Positions 12,139-24,800 of a DNA stretch of 64,000 nucleotides are shown here, piece after piece. Position 1 is the stretch's first letter. Each line of letters opens with the position of its first letter. The stretch comes from Urechis unicinctus. Taxonomy: Eukaryota > Annelida > Polychaeta > Xenopneusta > Urechidae. The stretch is from NCBI GenBank assembly GCA_034190875.2, contig CM067355.1:31976335-32040334 (forward strand), in the 5' to 3' direction. The notes below the pieces were generated by a model, which saw only the letters and a list, made by a program, of their open reading frames with translations, was not told where the DNA came from and did not search any database. The position numbers and the translations under genes were made by a program.

Positions 12139-13122
12139 TAGTCAAGTTATCCTAGCCCCTTGGCTGTGGGCCCTGTTTACATGTTAATGATGTTCAATAG
12201 TCGCGCCAGGGTTTATGCTAACTACATCCCTTGAATTGGACTAGCATCCCATATTTGGGATGCTCCAATCAGAAGCCGCGTCTCTCAGGTACTTTTGAGT
12301 ACTTGTCGCCGTATTTGTTTGTACACTCCGTTTTACACCTCTTTTCATCAGAACTGAAGTATTTGTGTTGCGAAACCATGAAAATGACTCCAATGGAAGC
12401 CCTTGATTACGCGCCACAATCGCATGGCGTGGTATTGAAAGTCTTGTGCGCTCTGCTTCTTGATGGGTCGTGACTGTTTTGTGAATGTGCCTGCTAGGGC
12501 GAAGAAACATTTTGCTATACATTGTTAACTGCTGGTAGTACTGCTCTCGATGCAATGCTTGGAATGGGTCAGGGTTCGACACAAATGGTTGTCCGCTTGC
12601 CCGGGACAAGTGATTTGTCCTGTCGGACATGTGACTTGCCTAGTCAACTTGTCGAGTGATTTTTATGAGCCGGACACGCAATCTACAAAACCCCGATTTG
12701 TTGTTTCATGCTGAGGGTGACCCTTAATCGGCCAGAGATGCAGACACACAACTGGTCTCTGTAACATACTATCATGCAGCTAAGAATTAAAGCGCTTGCT
12801 GTGGTACCAACAGTGAACTTTTGAGACGCCCCATAATTCCAGAAGACATTCAATGTGTTCTCATTGGACGCAGACCACAAAAATGTACATGACGTCACGT
12901 AAAACCGAGAGTGCGTATCACAAGCCAGTTTCATGAGCCAGACGCGCGCAAGTAAGGTCAATCAGGATTACAACCTTTGCGTTGATTGGTCAAGCAGGGG
13001 CTGCCACGAAGATTAACGAACGTGTCAAATGAATATTTGGACGCGCCAGTTTTAGACCTCGTCTTGTCGTAGACTCAAGGGCGAGAAACGTAGCGGAACC
13101 CCTAGAGTCTGGGACGAAGACT
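12139..13122 (+). mobile_element. Non-autonomous DNA transposon, copy A
   Basis: Starts TAGTCAAG and ends GACGAAGACT. It is flanked by a 10-bp target duplication, ATATTGTAAT at 12129-12138 and ATATTGTAAC at 13123-13132. No transposase is visible. The 5' part carries extra sequence relative to the roughly 700-bp copies elsewhere in the window. Near the 3' end AGACTC..GGGCGAG and CCCTAGAGTCT can form a hairpin. The 10-bp duplications suggest a Mutator-type origin; the termini share only AGTC/GACT, so the superfamily call is tentative. Confidence 0.75.
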
Positions 13123-13654
13123 ATATTGTAACATTACTACAACCGATACAGGTATTATTACAATGTAAGTGCAAGCAGTTTTGGAGTACTGGTACTGTGA
13201 TAAAATTTCCGTTTTGAGGATTCCCAAAAAGCATGCTAGCAATGGCTGCAATAACAAGCTTATTTTGTCCTGTAACAAATAACTAATTAATATAAAAACA
13301 TTCAAATATAGATTAAACCAAAAGTAACCACTTTCCACTAAACGTAATTTCAAAAGATATAGGTCGGCTGCATATTAAACAGAATAATGTGTGCTATAGA
13401 TTATATTGTGTCACACATTGGTTCAAAACATGGTACCCCTGTCTTATCATACATTTAGAAAATACTGCAACTATTAACACAGCATGCCTGTCTTGGTGAG
13501 ACTGTAAGCACTGGACACAAGCCAAATATAATATTCAACTTACATGCATACATAATGTCCTTTGATCCAGCCATGCAGTAATTGAATGGATGATTAGTAA
13601 AGTTGCTTCAAAGGATGAACTATTTTCCAATGCCCAAAGCTGAAAAATTAACAA

Positions 13655-13855
13655 TTAGCTACAATATAGACTAAATACACAATATGAAACGCACAGAAAA
13701 TCAAATCCATGGAGATTATAAAAGATGGTTTCTGTTTGTTGATTGACCTTTGGCCATGTACCCTTACAATTTTCCTTGTGGCAGGTAGGAAGTCCTGTCT
13801 TCTCCTTGTACACCTGTTCATTCTCTGTCTCCAACCTGAGGCAAAATAGGATCAA
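13655..13855 (-). other. Exon-like segment inside the dispersed repeat, copy 1
   Basis: On the minus strand TTTTGCCTCAG|GTTGGAGAC is a good acceptor. An open segment follows, rich in charged residues (ETENEQVYKEKTGLPTCHKE), with a possible donor ATT|GTAAGG. The same segment recurs at 60046-60246 with mostly conservative changes. I do not recognise the protein. It could be a captured host exon or part of an unknown element. Confidence 0.3.
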
Positions 13856-14001
13856 ATATTTACATAATATGAAGGACTAATTGATATGTTGGCATGACAG
13901 GTGGGAAGGAAGTATCAATGATTGAATAGAATATAACATCCAACCACAAATTATCTGGTCAGTTATTGATAGTCATAAATAAAATATCACACAAATCCAT
14001 C

Positions 14002-14658
14002 AGTCTGCGCCCTAGAGTCTACGAAAAGATAAGGTCTTAAACTGGCGCGTCCGAATATTCATTAGACACGTTCGTTAATCTTCGTGACCAATCAACGCAA
14101 AGGTTGTGACCCAGATTGACCATAATTGCGCGTGTCTGGCTTGTGATACGCACCCTCGGATCTATGTGACGTCATGGACATTGTAGTGGTCTGCGTCCAA
14201 TGAGAACACATTGAATGTCTTCTGGAATTATGGGGCGTCTCAAAAGTTCAAATTGACACCACAACAAGCGCTTTAATCGCTTAGCTGCACGATAGTTTAC
14301 GTAATAGTCATTTAAAAAAACCAGTTGTGTGTCTGCTTCTCTCGCCGACTGTGTGATTAACGGTGCCACTCAGCGTGAAACAACAAATCGGAGTGTTGTA
14401 GAATGTGTGCCCGGCTCATAAAAATCACTCGTCCGGTTGGACAAGTTCTTCGGAACTTGTAGAACTAACCAATGAGAGACAACGACTCAAAAGTACCCGA
14501 CAGTGACCAAGAGACACGGCTTGTGATTGGAGCATCCCAAATCTGGGATGCCTATCCAGTTCAAGACATTAAGGTCTCCTAGACCTGAAGGCAAGACTAT
14601 TGAATATCAGTAACATGTAAACAGCGGCCGTAGCCATCAGGCTAGGGGACCTTGACTA
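14002..14658 (-). mobile_element. Non-autonomous DNA transposon, copy B
   Basis: Inverted relative to copy A. It begins AGTCTGCGCCC and ends CCTTGACTA. Flanking target duplication: CAAATCCATC (13992-14001) and CAAATCCATG (14659-14668). The hairpin-containing inner end is shortened compared with the copy at 61109. Confidence 0.75.
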
Positions 14659-14889
14659 CAAATCCATGGTGACTGACCAGATATTCAGTCAATGGTAATG
14701 TGAAGAGCAATCATTACAAACTCTCCATCACACACTGATGTATGACTGGAATTGCTTCATATATTCCAGAAAGTCTGACAATATTTCATTGCACTGGCTA
14801 TGCTGTAGATCCTATTCAAATGGAGCACTTATATTACACTTATAAATGTACACATATATTACACTTATAAATGTTTCAGAATGGTCATA

Positions 14890-15670
14890 TACCATATTTC
14901 AATGGACTGGAGTAGTCTTACATCATATTGCAATGTTCTGAGGAGGAGCTGTGAACCATATTTCATTGGACTGGATTAGCTGTACACCATATGTCCATGA
15001 ACTGGAGTAGCAATACATCATATTTAAATGCACTGGGGGAGCTGTACAGTATATTTTAATAATCTGAAGCAGCTGTACACACCATATATCAATAGCCTGG
15101 AGTAGCCATACACCATTTTTCAATAGACCTTAGTAGCTGTACATCATATTTCAATGTAATGGAGTAGCCATACACCTTTTTAATGGACTTTAGTAGCCAT
15201 ACTCAATGTTTCAATGGACTGGAGTAGTCGGGGTTCGTAAATAGATGGACTTGAGTAGTTGTACGCCAAGTTTCCATGGACTAGAGTAGCCAGGGTAAAT
15301 GTTTATATGGACTTCAGTAGCTGTACGTCATATTTCAATCGATTGGAGTTGCCATACATCATATTTCAATGTACTGGAGGAGCTGTACACTATATTTCAA
15401 TGGACCGAAGCAGCTCTACACCATATATCAATAGCCTGGAGTAGCCAGGGTTCGAATTTAGATGGACTTGAGTAGCCATACACCATATTTCAATAGACTG
15501 GAGAAGCCATGCACCATATTTCAACGGACTTGATTAGCCATACACCATATTTCAATGGACTAGAGTATCTGTACACCATATTTCAATGGACTGGAGTGGC
15601 TGTGTACCCAATATCAAATGACTGGAATGATTGGTGTTCATTTTGTAATAGACCAGAGTAACTATACATC
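14890..15670. repeat. About 30-bp minisatellite
   Basis: Degenerate tandem units of the type CATATTTCAATGGACTGGAG followed by TAGCTGTACAC or TAGCCATACAC, roughly 25 copies. The same array appears at 62030-62715 within copy 2 of the large repeat, and relatives occur again at 63710-64000. Confidence 0.9.
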
Positions 15671-16640
15671 ATATTTTAAAGGGTTGAAAGGAATAATCAC
15701 CATGAAAGGGTTTCACCTATGATTTGAGGCGGTTGAATTGCTTTATAAGAAAACGTTGGTTTAAAACTTTTTTTCTGTAAGGTTTACATGGACAATAATG
15801 GTTGTATAAGTTTTGTTTGTAATAGACTATCTATGTTAATTATGGTATGCTAGAAGCCATCAACAAAGGCAGGGTCCACGTGATATGTGGGGAGAGTAGG
15901 AAATGTACAATGTACTATTTGTTGTGATAATTGTGCCTAATGTCAGGAAGGTCTACATTTTATATTACTAGTTGCCATTAACAACAGAGTGGTCATATGT
16001 TATTTGGAGCAGCACATTTGCTTTCTTAGTTTTTCTCAACTAACTCGGGGGTCAAAGGTCATTCAGGGCTGATTATAGATGTCTAGTTACCATCAACATC
16101 AGAAGGGTCCATATATATGGGGAAAGCTAGCTTATTTTATAAACACGCATATGTTATCGGGGACATCTAGCTTGCTCAATAAGGATACCAACAGACTGTA
16201 TTAAAAAAATATGATGCATGATAAAAGCTGTTGTACATTTTGGATAATTATTTCGATATGAGTAAGAAATATCAGTGGCTGGAATTGTAATATCTGGTAA
16301 TATGCCCTTTTTGGATTCGGTCGGAAAAGGGACAGTAAATTTACCAATAGAAATACTTTGATTAATGTGCTTGAACTGTTGCACAAACTGAATTATCAAA
16401 TAATTGCTAACTTTTTTCGCTTGAATAGTCCACATAGTATGAGAAAAGCGATAGAACTATGATTAGATATGAATTTACACCTCATTTGCGTACAGCTGTC
16501 AAGTCAATACAACCCACCGCGTTATAGCCGCCCCATGCAATGTCGATAGCCCAGGAATTTGCAGTTCAAACGTGAACGATGATATATGCAAAAATCGTAT
16601 ATATTTAATACCGGCAAATGATCGATGAAAATCAGAGTAA
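15671..16640. other. Degenerate long-period repeats, no gene
   Basis: Segments containing CCATCAACA..AGGGTCCA and GCTAGCTT recur at a period of roughly 150-250 bp up to 16189, then unique sequence follows. Minus-strand open frames at 16154-16435 have no recognisable product. Confidence 0.5.
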
Positions 16641-16659
16641 AATTTGGAATATTTTCAGC

Positions 16660-16788
16660 ACTAAGATATATATAAATATATTTATACATACATATATATA
16701 TATATGCATCTATAAATACATATATATATATTTATATATATATACATAAACATATGTATTTATATATATAATTACATATTTACACATA

Positions 16789-16840
<52 letters not shown>

Positions 16841-16918
16841 TATATACACATATATATAAAATTAGATATATGCACGTCTCTACAAACATATTTTCATATA
16901 TCTATATATATATATACA

Positions 16919-16997
<79 letters not shown>

Positions 16998-17010
16998 ATG
17001 TCTCACATGT
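16660..17010. repeat. TA/TATATACA microsatellite cluster
   Basis: Two pure (AT)n runs embedded in TATACATA-type degenerate sequence. Confidence 0.95.
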
Positions 17011-17134
17011 CCGTTTATCAAGCGTATAACATCATGTGTATCATAAAAAACACAACACGTGCCTTCATAGGACGGATAGGTTCGCTCGAAAAACCTTCGC
17101 TTTAAATCTAAACCACCTGAATTTGCGGGCGTAA

Positions 17135-17136
<2 letters not shown>

Positions 17137-17217
<81 letters not shown>
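17137..17217. repeat. (TA)n microsatellite
   Basis: Pure alternating AT of about 80 bp between unique flanks. Confidence 0.97.
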
Positions 17218-17219
<2 letters not shown>

Positions 17220-17754
17220 TACTTAAACATTTGCTGCAAACCCATAATTTTTTTACGTGCGGTTGAACAAGGTCGCTGTGCTTAACGATCTCATTTCTAC
17301 AACTGATGCAGTTTAGCTGTCCCATGATGAACGGTTCATTTTGAAAATTCTCTTCACTAAAACGATATATTATAAGTCACTATGCCACATGGCGATATTT
17401 AATGTACTCAAGATGTACTCAAGTACAAAGGTAAAAGGCCGCTTTGAGATACTCATCAGGTGCCAGCAAAACCAACGCCACAGCTTGGTAAGTCAAAAGC
17501 TCTTGTAGAACAAGGGATGGACGGGCATGTTGGTCGCTGTGTTCAGTTCGTGTGTCACGTGTTTTCAATAGTAAAACTCGAACGCCTGTCCAACATATTT
17601 AACATACGAGAGAGCCAACGCTATGCAATACCATATGAGCTTTACGAGTTTTCAGGATATCTAGTGCTAATCCCATTTGTCGCCACTGCCCCCACCCACC
17701 ACCTCACCAAATCATTCTGACAATGCAAATCTACTTGATGCACAATTATTTTCG

Positions 17755-18035
17755 AATGACGTCACTCACACACTCACTCGTACCACTGTGACGTCATTCA
17801 CACACTCATTCGTACCACTGTGATGTAGTTCACACACTCACTCGTATCTATGTGACGTAGTTCACACGATCAATCGTATTACTGTGAGGAAATTCACACA
17901 ATCACTCGTACCGCGGTGACGTTATGAACACACTCAATCGTATCACTGTGATGTAGTTCACACACTCACTCGTACCACTGTGACTGTGACGTACTTCACA
18001 CACTAACTCGTACCACTGTTACGTTGTTCACACAC
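17755..18035. repeat. 32-bp minisatellite rich in CRE-like sites
   Basis: About nine degenerate copies of a 32-bp unit of the type GTGACGTAGTTCACACACTC plus ACTCGTACCACT. Several units contain TGACGTCA or a one-base variant, the CREB/ATF consensus. It lies about 700 bp past the 3' end of mucin-like gene A. The stretch 18036-18728 shows nothing recognisable. Confidence 0.85.
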
Positions 18036-18728
18036 CAATCGCCTTGAGCTTTAGGCATAATATGGTTCGTAACACGAATTATACTGAGAAAGATTTTGCC
18101 GTCTATGACGTCGTGGCTTTGCGCGTCATCTGTGATGTGTATTTATCTAGCGAGATCGGCAAAAAACGGAGTGATGCATAGCACATACAGAGCTGGAGTA
18201 CAACACTTATTAACTGTACTTCGACGATAATTTAAGAGTTACGTTTATCCTCTCTATTCCTAATGGACGTACTTTGGTAATCAAACAAATATTAGTATAT
18301 CTAGTTGGTTTGCATTGAGGAACTGAAAACAACATCCAAGATCATTTTACCACATACCAATTTTATCAAAAGCATCTGGTGATTGACTTATAAAATATGT
18401 AACAGGACCTCCATTTTACAAGTAATACATATATTTGTAGCAGCATACGACAAATTTCATTGATAATTAGCATTAATTGTATCTTACAACTTCATTTGGC
18501 AAGGCATCTAGCGTCCAGACTGGGAAGATCAACCTGATGTGGACAAAACATAGGTTAATACAGGTGTGCAGGACAAAACCCAGTGCATCATGGCATAACC
18601 ACGATCATATATAAGCATTGTACTGCAAGACACAATGATTATCATGGGTTGATAATGTTAAAGATCTTCAATAAGCAAATCTTATCAACACAAATTTTTA
18701 ACATAGCATTATCATTATATCATTGTGC

Positions 18729-18878
18729 TCATAGAGCGGGTACCTTTATTTTCGTGTCCACCTGTGGCAAATTGACGCTTAATTGTTCGGCAGCTGCTTG
18801 CAGTTCAGAATCATGGAAGGACGAGTTTGGGCTGCCAGAACTTTGGCTAGTAGTGTCCGAAAGGTAGTCAGAGAGGAT
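18729..18878 (-). CDS. Gene A exon 9: tail end and stop
   Basis: 150 bp. The acceptor is TTCAACCAG|ATC. It encodes ILSDYLSDTTSQSSGSPNSS and ends VDTKIKVPAL then TGA. A GTACCC site shortly before the stop could act as a donor, but gene B stops at the equivalent place, so I treat this as the last exon. Confidence 0.75.
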   Translation of the reverse strand: MLSDYLSDTTSQSSGSPNSSFHDSELQAAAEQLSVNLPQVDTKIKVPAL

Positions 18879-21800
18879 CTGGTTGAAATATACATGGAAT
18901 AAAAATAAGGAATCCATGCTCTAAGGGAGACTCACATTGAACTATGGCGCTTAATGATAGACATTCAAGAATCCTGCCCCCAAAACACACGCTTTCATAC
19001 CCCTGTCTCACATCGATCATCCCAAATCCTTATAAATGAGCTCTTTTCAAAAATGAATTTGCACAAGAGATTTGAAAATGCGACGACGTTCACCTTCTCA
19101 GCATGATCCGGACGTGCGTGTTAAGATCATTCTTACCTCCGTATCCGTATCACCTTTACTGCTTGCTCCATCTTCGGCCAGATGCCTAGCCTTGCTCGGC
19201 AGGTAGTCTGGGCGCGGAGACATCTCAGCGCCGTTTGATGTCATGTTATCGAGTGATAGGTATTCACCTTCGACACTTTACGAACACATATATAGTCCGT
19301 TTGTAATTATTAGCTTGATAAGTAGAGGAATAACGTTGATGAATAGCACCCAACAACGAGCCTATCTGTGGCGTGAACATCAAAATGCTCCAAGGTCGTA
19401 TATACTCCAATGCGAATAGGGATACACACCTGCCTTCCTCGGTATTTTCTTTTCGTTTTGACTTTCTGTTCCGCAAAACTCTCACTGTAATTACAGCTAC
19501 AATAATTATCAGGATAAAAGCAGCTACACCAGACACTGATATTATTATAGTGTTCTGATGGACGCATGTCTCAGTGAATACGATGGGCAGGTAAGCCGAC
19601 TGACATCTGCAGCAGACGAATATTGATTGATATATATAGCAGACAAAGGCTTCTCCTACGTTAGACACATAGCTTATTGGCAGCGTTTGTTGAGAGGTCT
19701 GCCTGGTACATTGCAGATCATGCACCAAACTTAATCTTATTTACACTAAGCTTTATTCTGATTGATGCTTGATTCAGATATATTTGATTGACACCATACT
19801 TTTTTCAGATTGACCTACACAAGGTAACCACTGTGCTCACCCTAATCCAGGTACCAACTGAGCGAATCCTATTTCAGGTACCCAGAGAACTCACCCTAAC
19901 CCAGGTACCAACTGGGCGAATCCTATTCCATGTATCCACTAATTTTTTCCTAACCAAGGTACCCACTACCCCGGGAACCAACTAAGTTTATCCTCACCCA
20001 TGCACCAATTGAGCGAATCCTAATCCAGGTACCCACTGAGATCACCCTAATCCAGGTACTAACTGAGCTAATCCTAACCCATGTACAAACGGAGCGAATC
20101 CTAATTCAGGTATCCACTGAACTCATTGAACTCGGGTACCCTGTGTGATCATTTTTACACTGGTGCTCAGTGTTATCATATTTATGCAGGTACCCAATGT
20201 GATCATATCAATTCCATTACCCAGTGGGATCATATTAATTCAGGTACCAAGCGTGATCATCTTAGCCCAGGCAACCCAACGTGATCGTCTTAGCCCAGGT
20301 GCCCGTTACGATCATCTAGGTAACACATCACAACACGGGTAGGGGGGGGGGGGGGCGTACAACAGTCCGCCCACAACCATATGCATACGATATTCCACTA
20401 TTGATACCATCCCAGCAGCCAACTCTACCCACCTCCCATTTCCTTGTACATCAGTCTCTCACCTGCAGCCCATAAACTCCCCGTCACGCTCGTCACATTC
20501 GCGATGGTGTGCTCCATAGTCACATCGTATCAAGCAAGATGGGATTACACTTATCGCTTGACATCGGTAACACAAATCACACACTCCTGGTATTCTACAG
20601 AGGGATCCTCGAATTGAGTCCTCTGAAACATAAACTATGCCAATATAACATACCATCCGCGTGTTCACCAGCGGAACACACGCACCAGCGGCAACACTAT
20701 GCCTCGCAGTTCAACCCTGCGTTATCAAGTATAACTATTTGTTTATCAAGCATAACGAGCGATAACACAGATAACAAAACTTACTTTCGTTCTCTAATCC
20801 ATCCGTGATATTATCAAAATAATCTTCATTAAGTTCACGGCCTCCGATTGATTTATTCCTCAACGAAACAATAACTTCGTCTGCTATGAAGTCTATCAAA
20901 TTATCCGTTGTGTTGAAGTGATCATTTACTTCCCGTATGTCAAAAATGGCGAGGTAGTAACACACGAGAAAGGTGTCGGATGTATGGCCGCCTAATAGCG
21001 CCCTGCTGTTCACGAGAAAGGTGTCAGTTGTATGGCCGCCTGATTGCTTCCTGTTGTTCACGAGAAAGGTGTCAGGTGAGTAGCCGCCTGATTGCTTCCT
21101 GTTGTTCACGAGAAAGGTGTCAGGTGAGTAGCCGCCTGATTGCTTCCTGTTGTATTGTTCTAGGGACTCTTTAACACTGCACAGTCATTTGGCATTCATC
21201 TGACTATCCATTTACCCAATGTGTAGACAGATGACAGGTTTGTTCGGTTACAAAATTGCGATAAACTTTGAAAGATATATTACGTAATGTTCATAAGGGT
21301 GATCGCACTGTATCCGGGAGTGTCAGCAAAGGCGTTCTCGAGCTGGAATTAATGGACAAATATCAATAGTTTGTGTGGCGTAAGATATGCATTTGGTGAA
21401 TAACTCTATCGGCAGGTTATTTATTAATTTGATAAACGGCAATGTTTGTGGGGGAGAATACTACCAGCGACTTATCATCTTCTTGACAAATTTAGCGAAC
21501 AGCTCACAATTCAAGAGGAGAATTCTACCAACAACTAATGAGCCGAGCGCATTATTTCCTATTACTTAAATCAGATATGTGGATTCAATAAATTTATAAA
21601 GAGATTGCGCTAACCACTTTAGTGACGTCCTGTTCGATCTCGGCTGTGATATTTTCATCCTTCAAGTCTTCTGCACTGCCTTGAAAGCCGAGTGAGGATG
21701 GAACGTCAAGTGTCGCATTACCTGAGAACAAGCTCATATAGCAACGATGACAATCTCAAGAAAAGTTCTGAAGGGGTTGGCAGATAATAAAAAACAAATC

Positions 21801-24800
21801 TTATGCGTAAGAGAAGTATTGTTCCCCCTTACTTAATATGTTATATAGCATACCTACCTAGGACAGGATCCATCATAGGGGGTGGTGTAGGTGGGGAAGT
21901 TGTAGGAGACGTGGGGGTCGTGGTACCTTCTGTCGTAAATTCAGTAGATTTAGATGATGAATACACATCGGTGGCAGGTTCTAGTGTGCCCTTTTCGGTA
22001 GTTGGCTCTGTAGATTTGGATGTGGCGTCAATTTCTGTGGTTGATTCAGTTGTAAAATCATTTGGTGTAGAAGGGTCAGTTGACTTAGTTGTAAGATCAT
22101 CCGTTCTGGAAAAGGTTGTAGATTCAGTTGTCAAATCATCCATTGTAGAAAGGTCTGCGGATTCAGTTGTAAGATCATCCTCTGAAGAAAGGTCTGTGGA
22201 TTCAGGTGTAAGATCACTTGGTGAAGAAGGAACTGTGGATTCAGTTGTACGATCATCAGGTGTAGAAGGGAATGTGGATTCAGTTGTAAGATCATGCGTT
22301 GTAGAAGAGTCCGCGGATTCAGTTGTAAGAGCGCGCGTTGTAGAAGGGTCTGTGGATTCAGGTGTAAGATCATCCGGTGTAGACGGGTATGTGGATTCAG
22401 CGGTAAAATCATCCGTTGTAGAAGGGAATGTAGATTCAGTTGTTATATCATCTTTTGTAGAAGGGTCTGTGGATTCAATTGTTAGATCATCCGGTGTAGA
22501 AGGGTCTATGGATCCAGTTGTTAGATCATCCGGTGTAGAAGGGTCTGTGGATTCAGTTGTTAGATCATGCGTTGTAGAATGGTCTGTGGATTCAGTTGTT
22601 AGATCATGCGTTGTAGAAGGGTCTGTGGATTCAGTTGTAAGATCATCCGGTGTAGAATGGTTTGTAGATTCAGTTGTTAGATCATGCGTTATAGAAGGGT
22701 CTGTGGATTCAGTGGTAAATGCATGCGTTGTAGAAGGGTTCGTGCATTCAGTTGTTAGATCATGCGTTGTAGAAGGGAATGTGGATTCAGTTGTACGATC
22801 AATCGTTGTAGAAGGGTCTGTGGATTCAGTAGTAAAATCATCCGTTGTAGAAGGGTCTGTGGATTCAGTTGTAAGATCAACCGGTGTAGAATGGTCTGTG
22901 AATTCAGTTGTTAGAACATGCGTTGTAGAAGGGTCTGTGGATTCAGTTGTAAGATCATCCGGTGTCGACTGGTCTGTGGATTCAGTTGTAAGATCATGCG
23001 TTGTAGAAGGGTTTGTGGATTCAGTTGTTAGATCATGCGTTGTCGAATGGTCTGTGGATTCAGTTGTAAGATCATGCGTTGTAGAAGGGTTTGTGGATTC
23101 AGTTGTTAGATCATGCGTTGTAGAACGGTCTGTGGATTTAGTTGTTAGATCATGCGTTGTAGAAGGGTCTGTGGATTCAGTTGTAAAATCATCCGGTGTA
23201 GAATGGTCTGTGGATTCAGTTGTTAGATCATGCGTTGTAGAAGGGAATGTGGATTCAGTTGTAAGATCATTCGGTGTAGAAGGGTCTATGGATTCAGTTG
23301 TTATATCACCCGTTACAGAAGGGTACGTGGATTCAGTTGTAAGATCATGCGGTGTAGAATGGTCTGTGGATTCAGTTGTTAGATCATTCGTTGTAGAAGG
23401 GTCTGTGGATTCAGTTGTAAAATCATGCGTTGTAGAATGGTCTGTGGATTCAGTTGTTAGATCATGCGTTGTAGAAGGGTCTGTGGATTCAGTGGTAAGA
23501 GCATGCGTTGTAGAAGGGTTCGTGCATTCAGTTGTAAGATCATGCGTTGTAGAAGGGTCTGTGGATTCAGTTGTACGATCAATCGATGTAGAAGGGTCCA
23601 TGGATTCAGTAGTAAAATCATCCGTTGTAGAAGGGTCTGTGAATTCAGTTGTTAGATCATGCGTTGTAGAATGGTCTGTGGATTCAGTTGTTAGAACATG
23701 CGTTGTAGAATGGTCTGTGGATTCAATTTTTAGATCATCCGTTGTAGAATGGTCTGTGGATTCAGTTGTTAGAGCATGCGTTGTAGATGGGTCCGTAGAT
23801 TCAGTTGTAAGATCAGGCGTTGTAGAATGGTCTGTGGATTCAGTTTTTAGATCATGCGTTGCAGAAGGGTCTGTGGATTCAGTTGTTAGATCATGCGTTA
23901 CTGAAGGGTCTGTGGATTCAGTTGTAAAATCATGCGTTGTAGAATGGTCTGTGGATTCAGTTGTTAGATCATGCGTTGTAGTAGGGTCTGTGGATTCAGT
24001 TGCACGATCAATCGTTGTAGAAGAGTCCGTGGATACAGTTGTAAAATCATCCGTTGTAGAAGGGTCTGTGGATGCACTTGTTAGAACATGCGTTGTAGAA
24101 AGGTCTGTGGATTCAGTTGTTAGAACATGCGTTGTAGAAGGGTCTGTGGATTCAGCTGTTAGATCATGCGTTGTAGAATGGTCTGTGGATTCAGTTGATA
24201 GATCATGCGTTGTAGGAGGGTCTGTGGATTCATTTGTAAAATCATGCGTTGCAGAAGGGTCTTTGGATTCAGTTGTTAGATCATGCGTTATAGAAGGGTC
24301 TGTGGATTCAGTTGTAAAATCATGCGTTGTAGAATGGTCTGTGGATTCAGTTGTAAGATCATGCGTTGTAGATGGGTCCGTGTATTCAGTTGTAAGATCA
24401 TGCGTTGTAGAAGGGTCTTTGGATTCAGTTGTTAGATCATGCGTTGTAGAATGGTCTGTGGATTCAGTGGTAAGAGCATGCGTTGTAGAATGGTCCGTGG
24501 ATTCAGTTGTTAGATCATGCGTTGTAGAAGGGTCTGCGGATTCAGTTGTAAACTCAGCCATTGTAGTAGGGTCTGTGGGTGCACTCGTTAGATCATGCGT
24601 TGTAGAAGGGTCTGTGGATTCAGTTGTTAGATCATGCGTTGTAGAATGGTCTGTGGATGCAGATGTAAGATCATGCGTTGTAGGAGGGTCTGTGGATTCA
24701 GTTGTAAGATCATGCGTTGTAGAATGGTCTGTGGATTCAGTTGTTAGATCATGCGTTGTAGAAGTGTCTGTGGATTCATTTGTAAGATAATGCGTTGTCG

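Larger units (their letters stand above)
13052..16189 (+). repeat. Large dispersed repeat unit, copy 1
   Basis: Collinear with 59436-63300 at roughly 95 percent identity by eye. It consists of about 860 bp of unique-looking sequence (13133-13991), transposon copy B, then the 30-bp minisatellite and degenerate downstream units. Copy 2 holds one additional transposon insertion. Homology ends after AAGGATAC at 16189. Confidence 0.85.

Noticed and set aside
12231-12630. Overlapping open frames on both strands
   Set aside because: They lie within a non-autonomous transposon, are not conserved in the other copies, and have no protein family signal.
12139-13122. Helitron, because of a hairpin followed by CTGG near the 3' end
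   Set aside because: Helitrons insert between A and T without target duplication, but all copies here have clear 10-bp duplications.
21803-24790. Plus-strand open frame of 995 codons (VEGSVDSVVRSCV repeats)
   Set aside because: It is the antisense shadow of the 39-bp array. The minus frame is longer, has a signal peptide exon, matching splice phases and a homologous neighbour gene; the plus frame has none of these.
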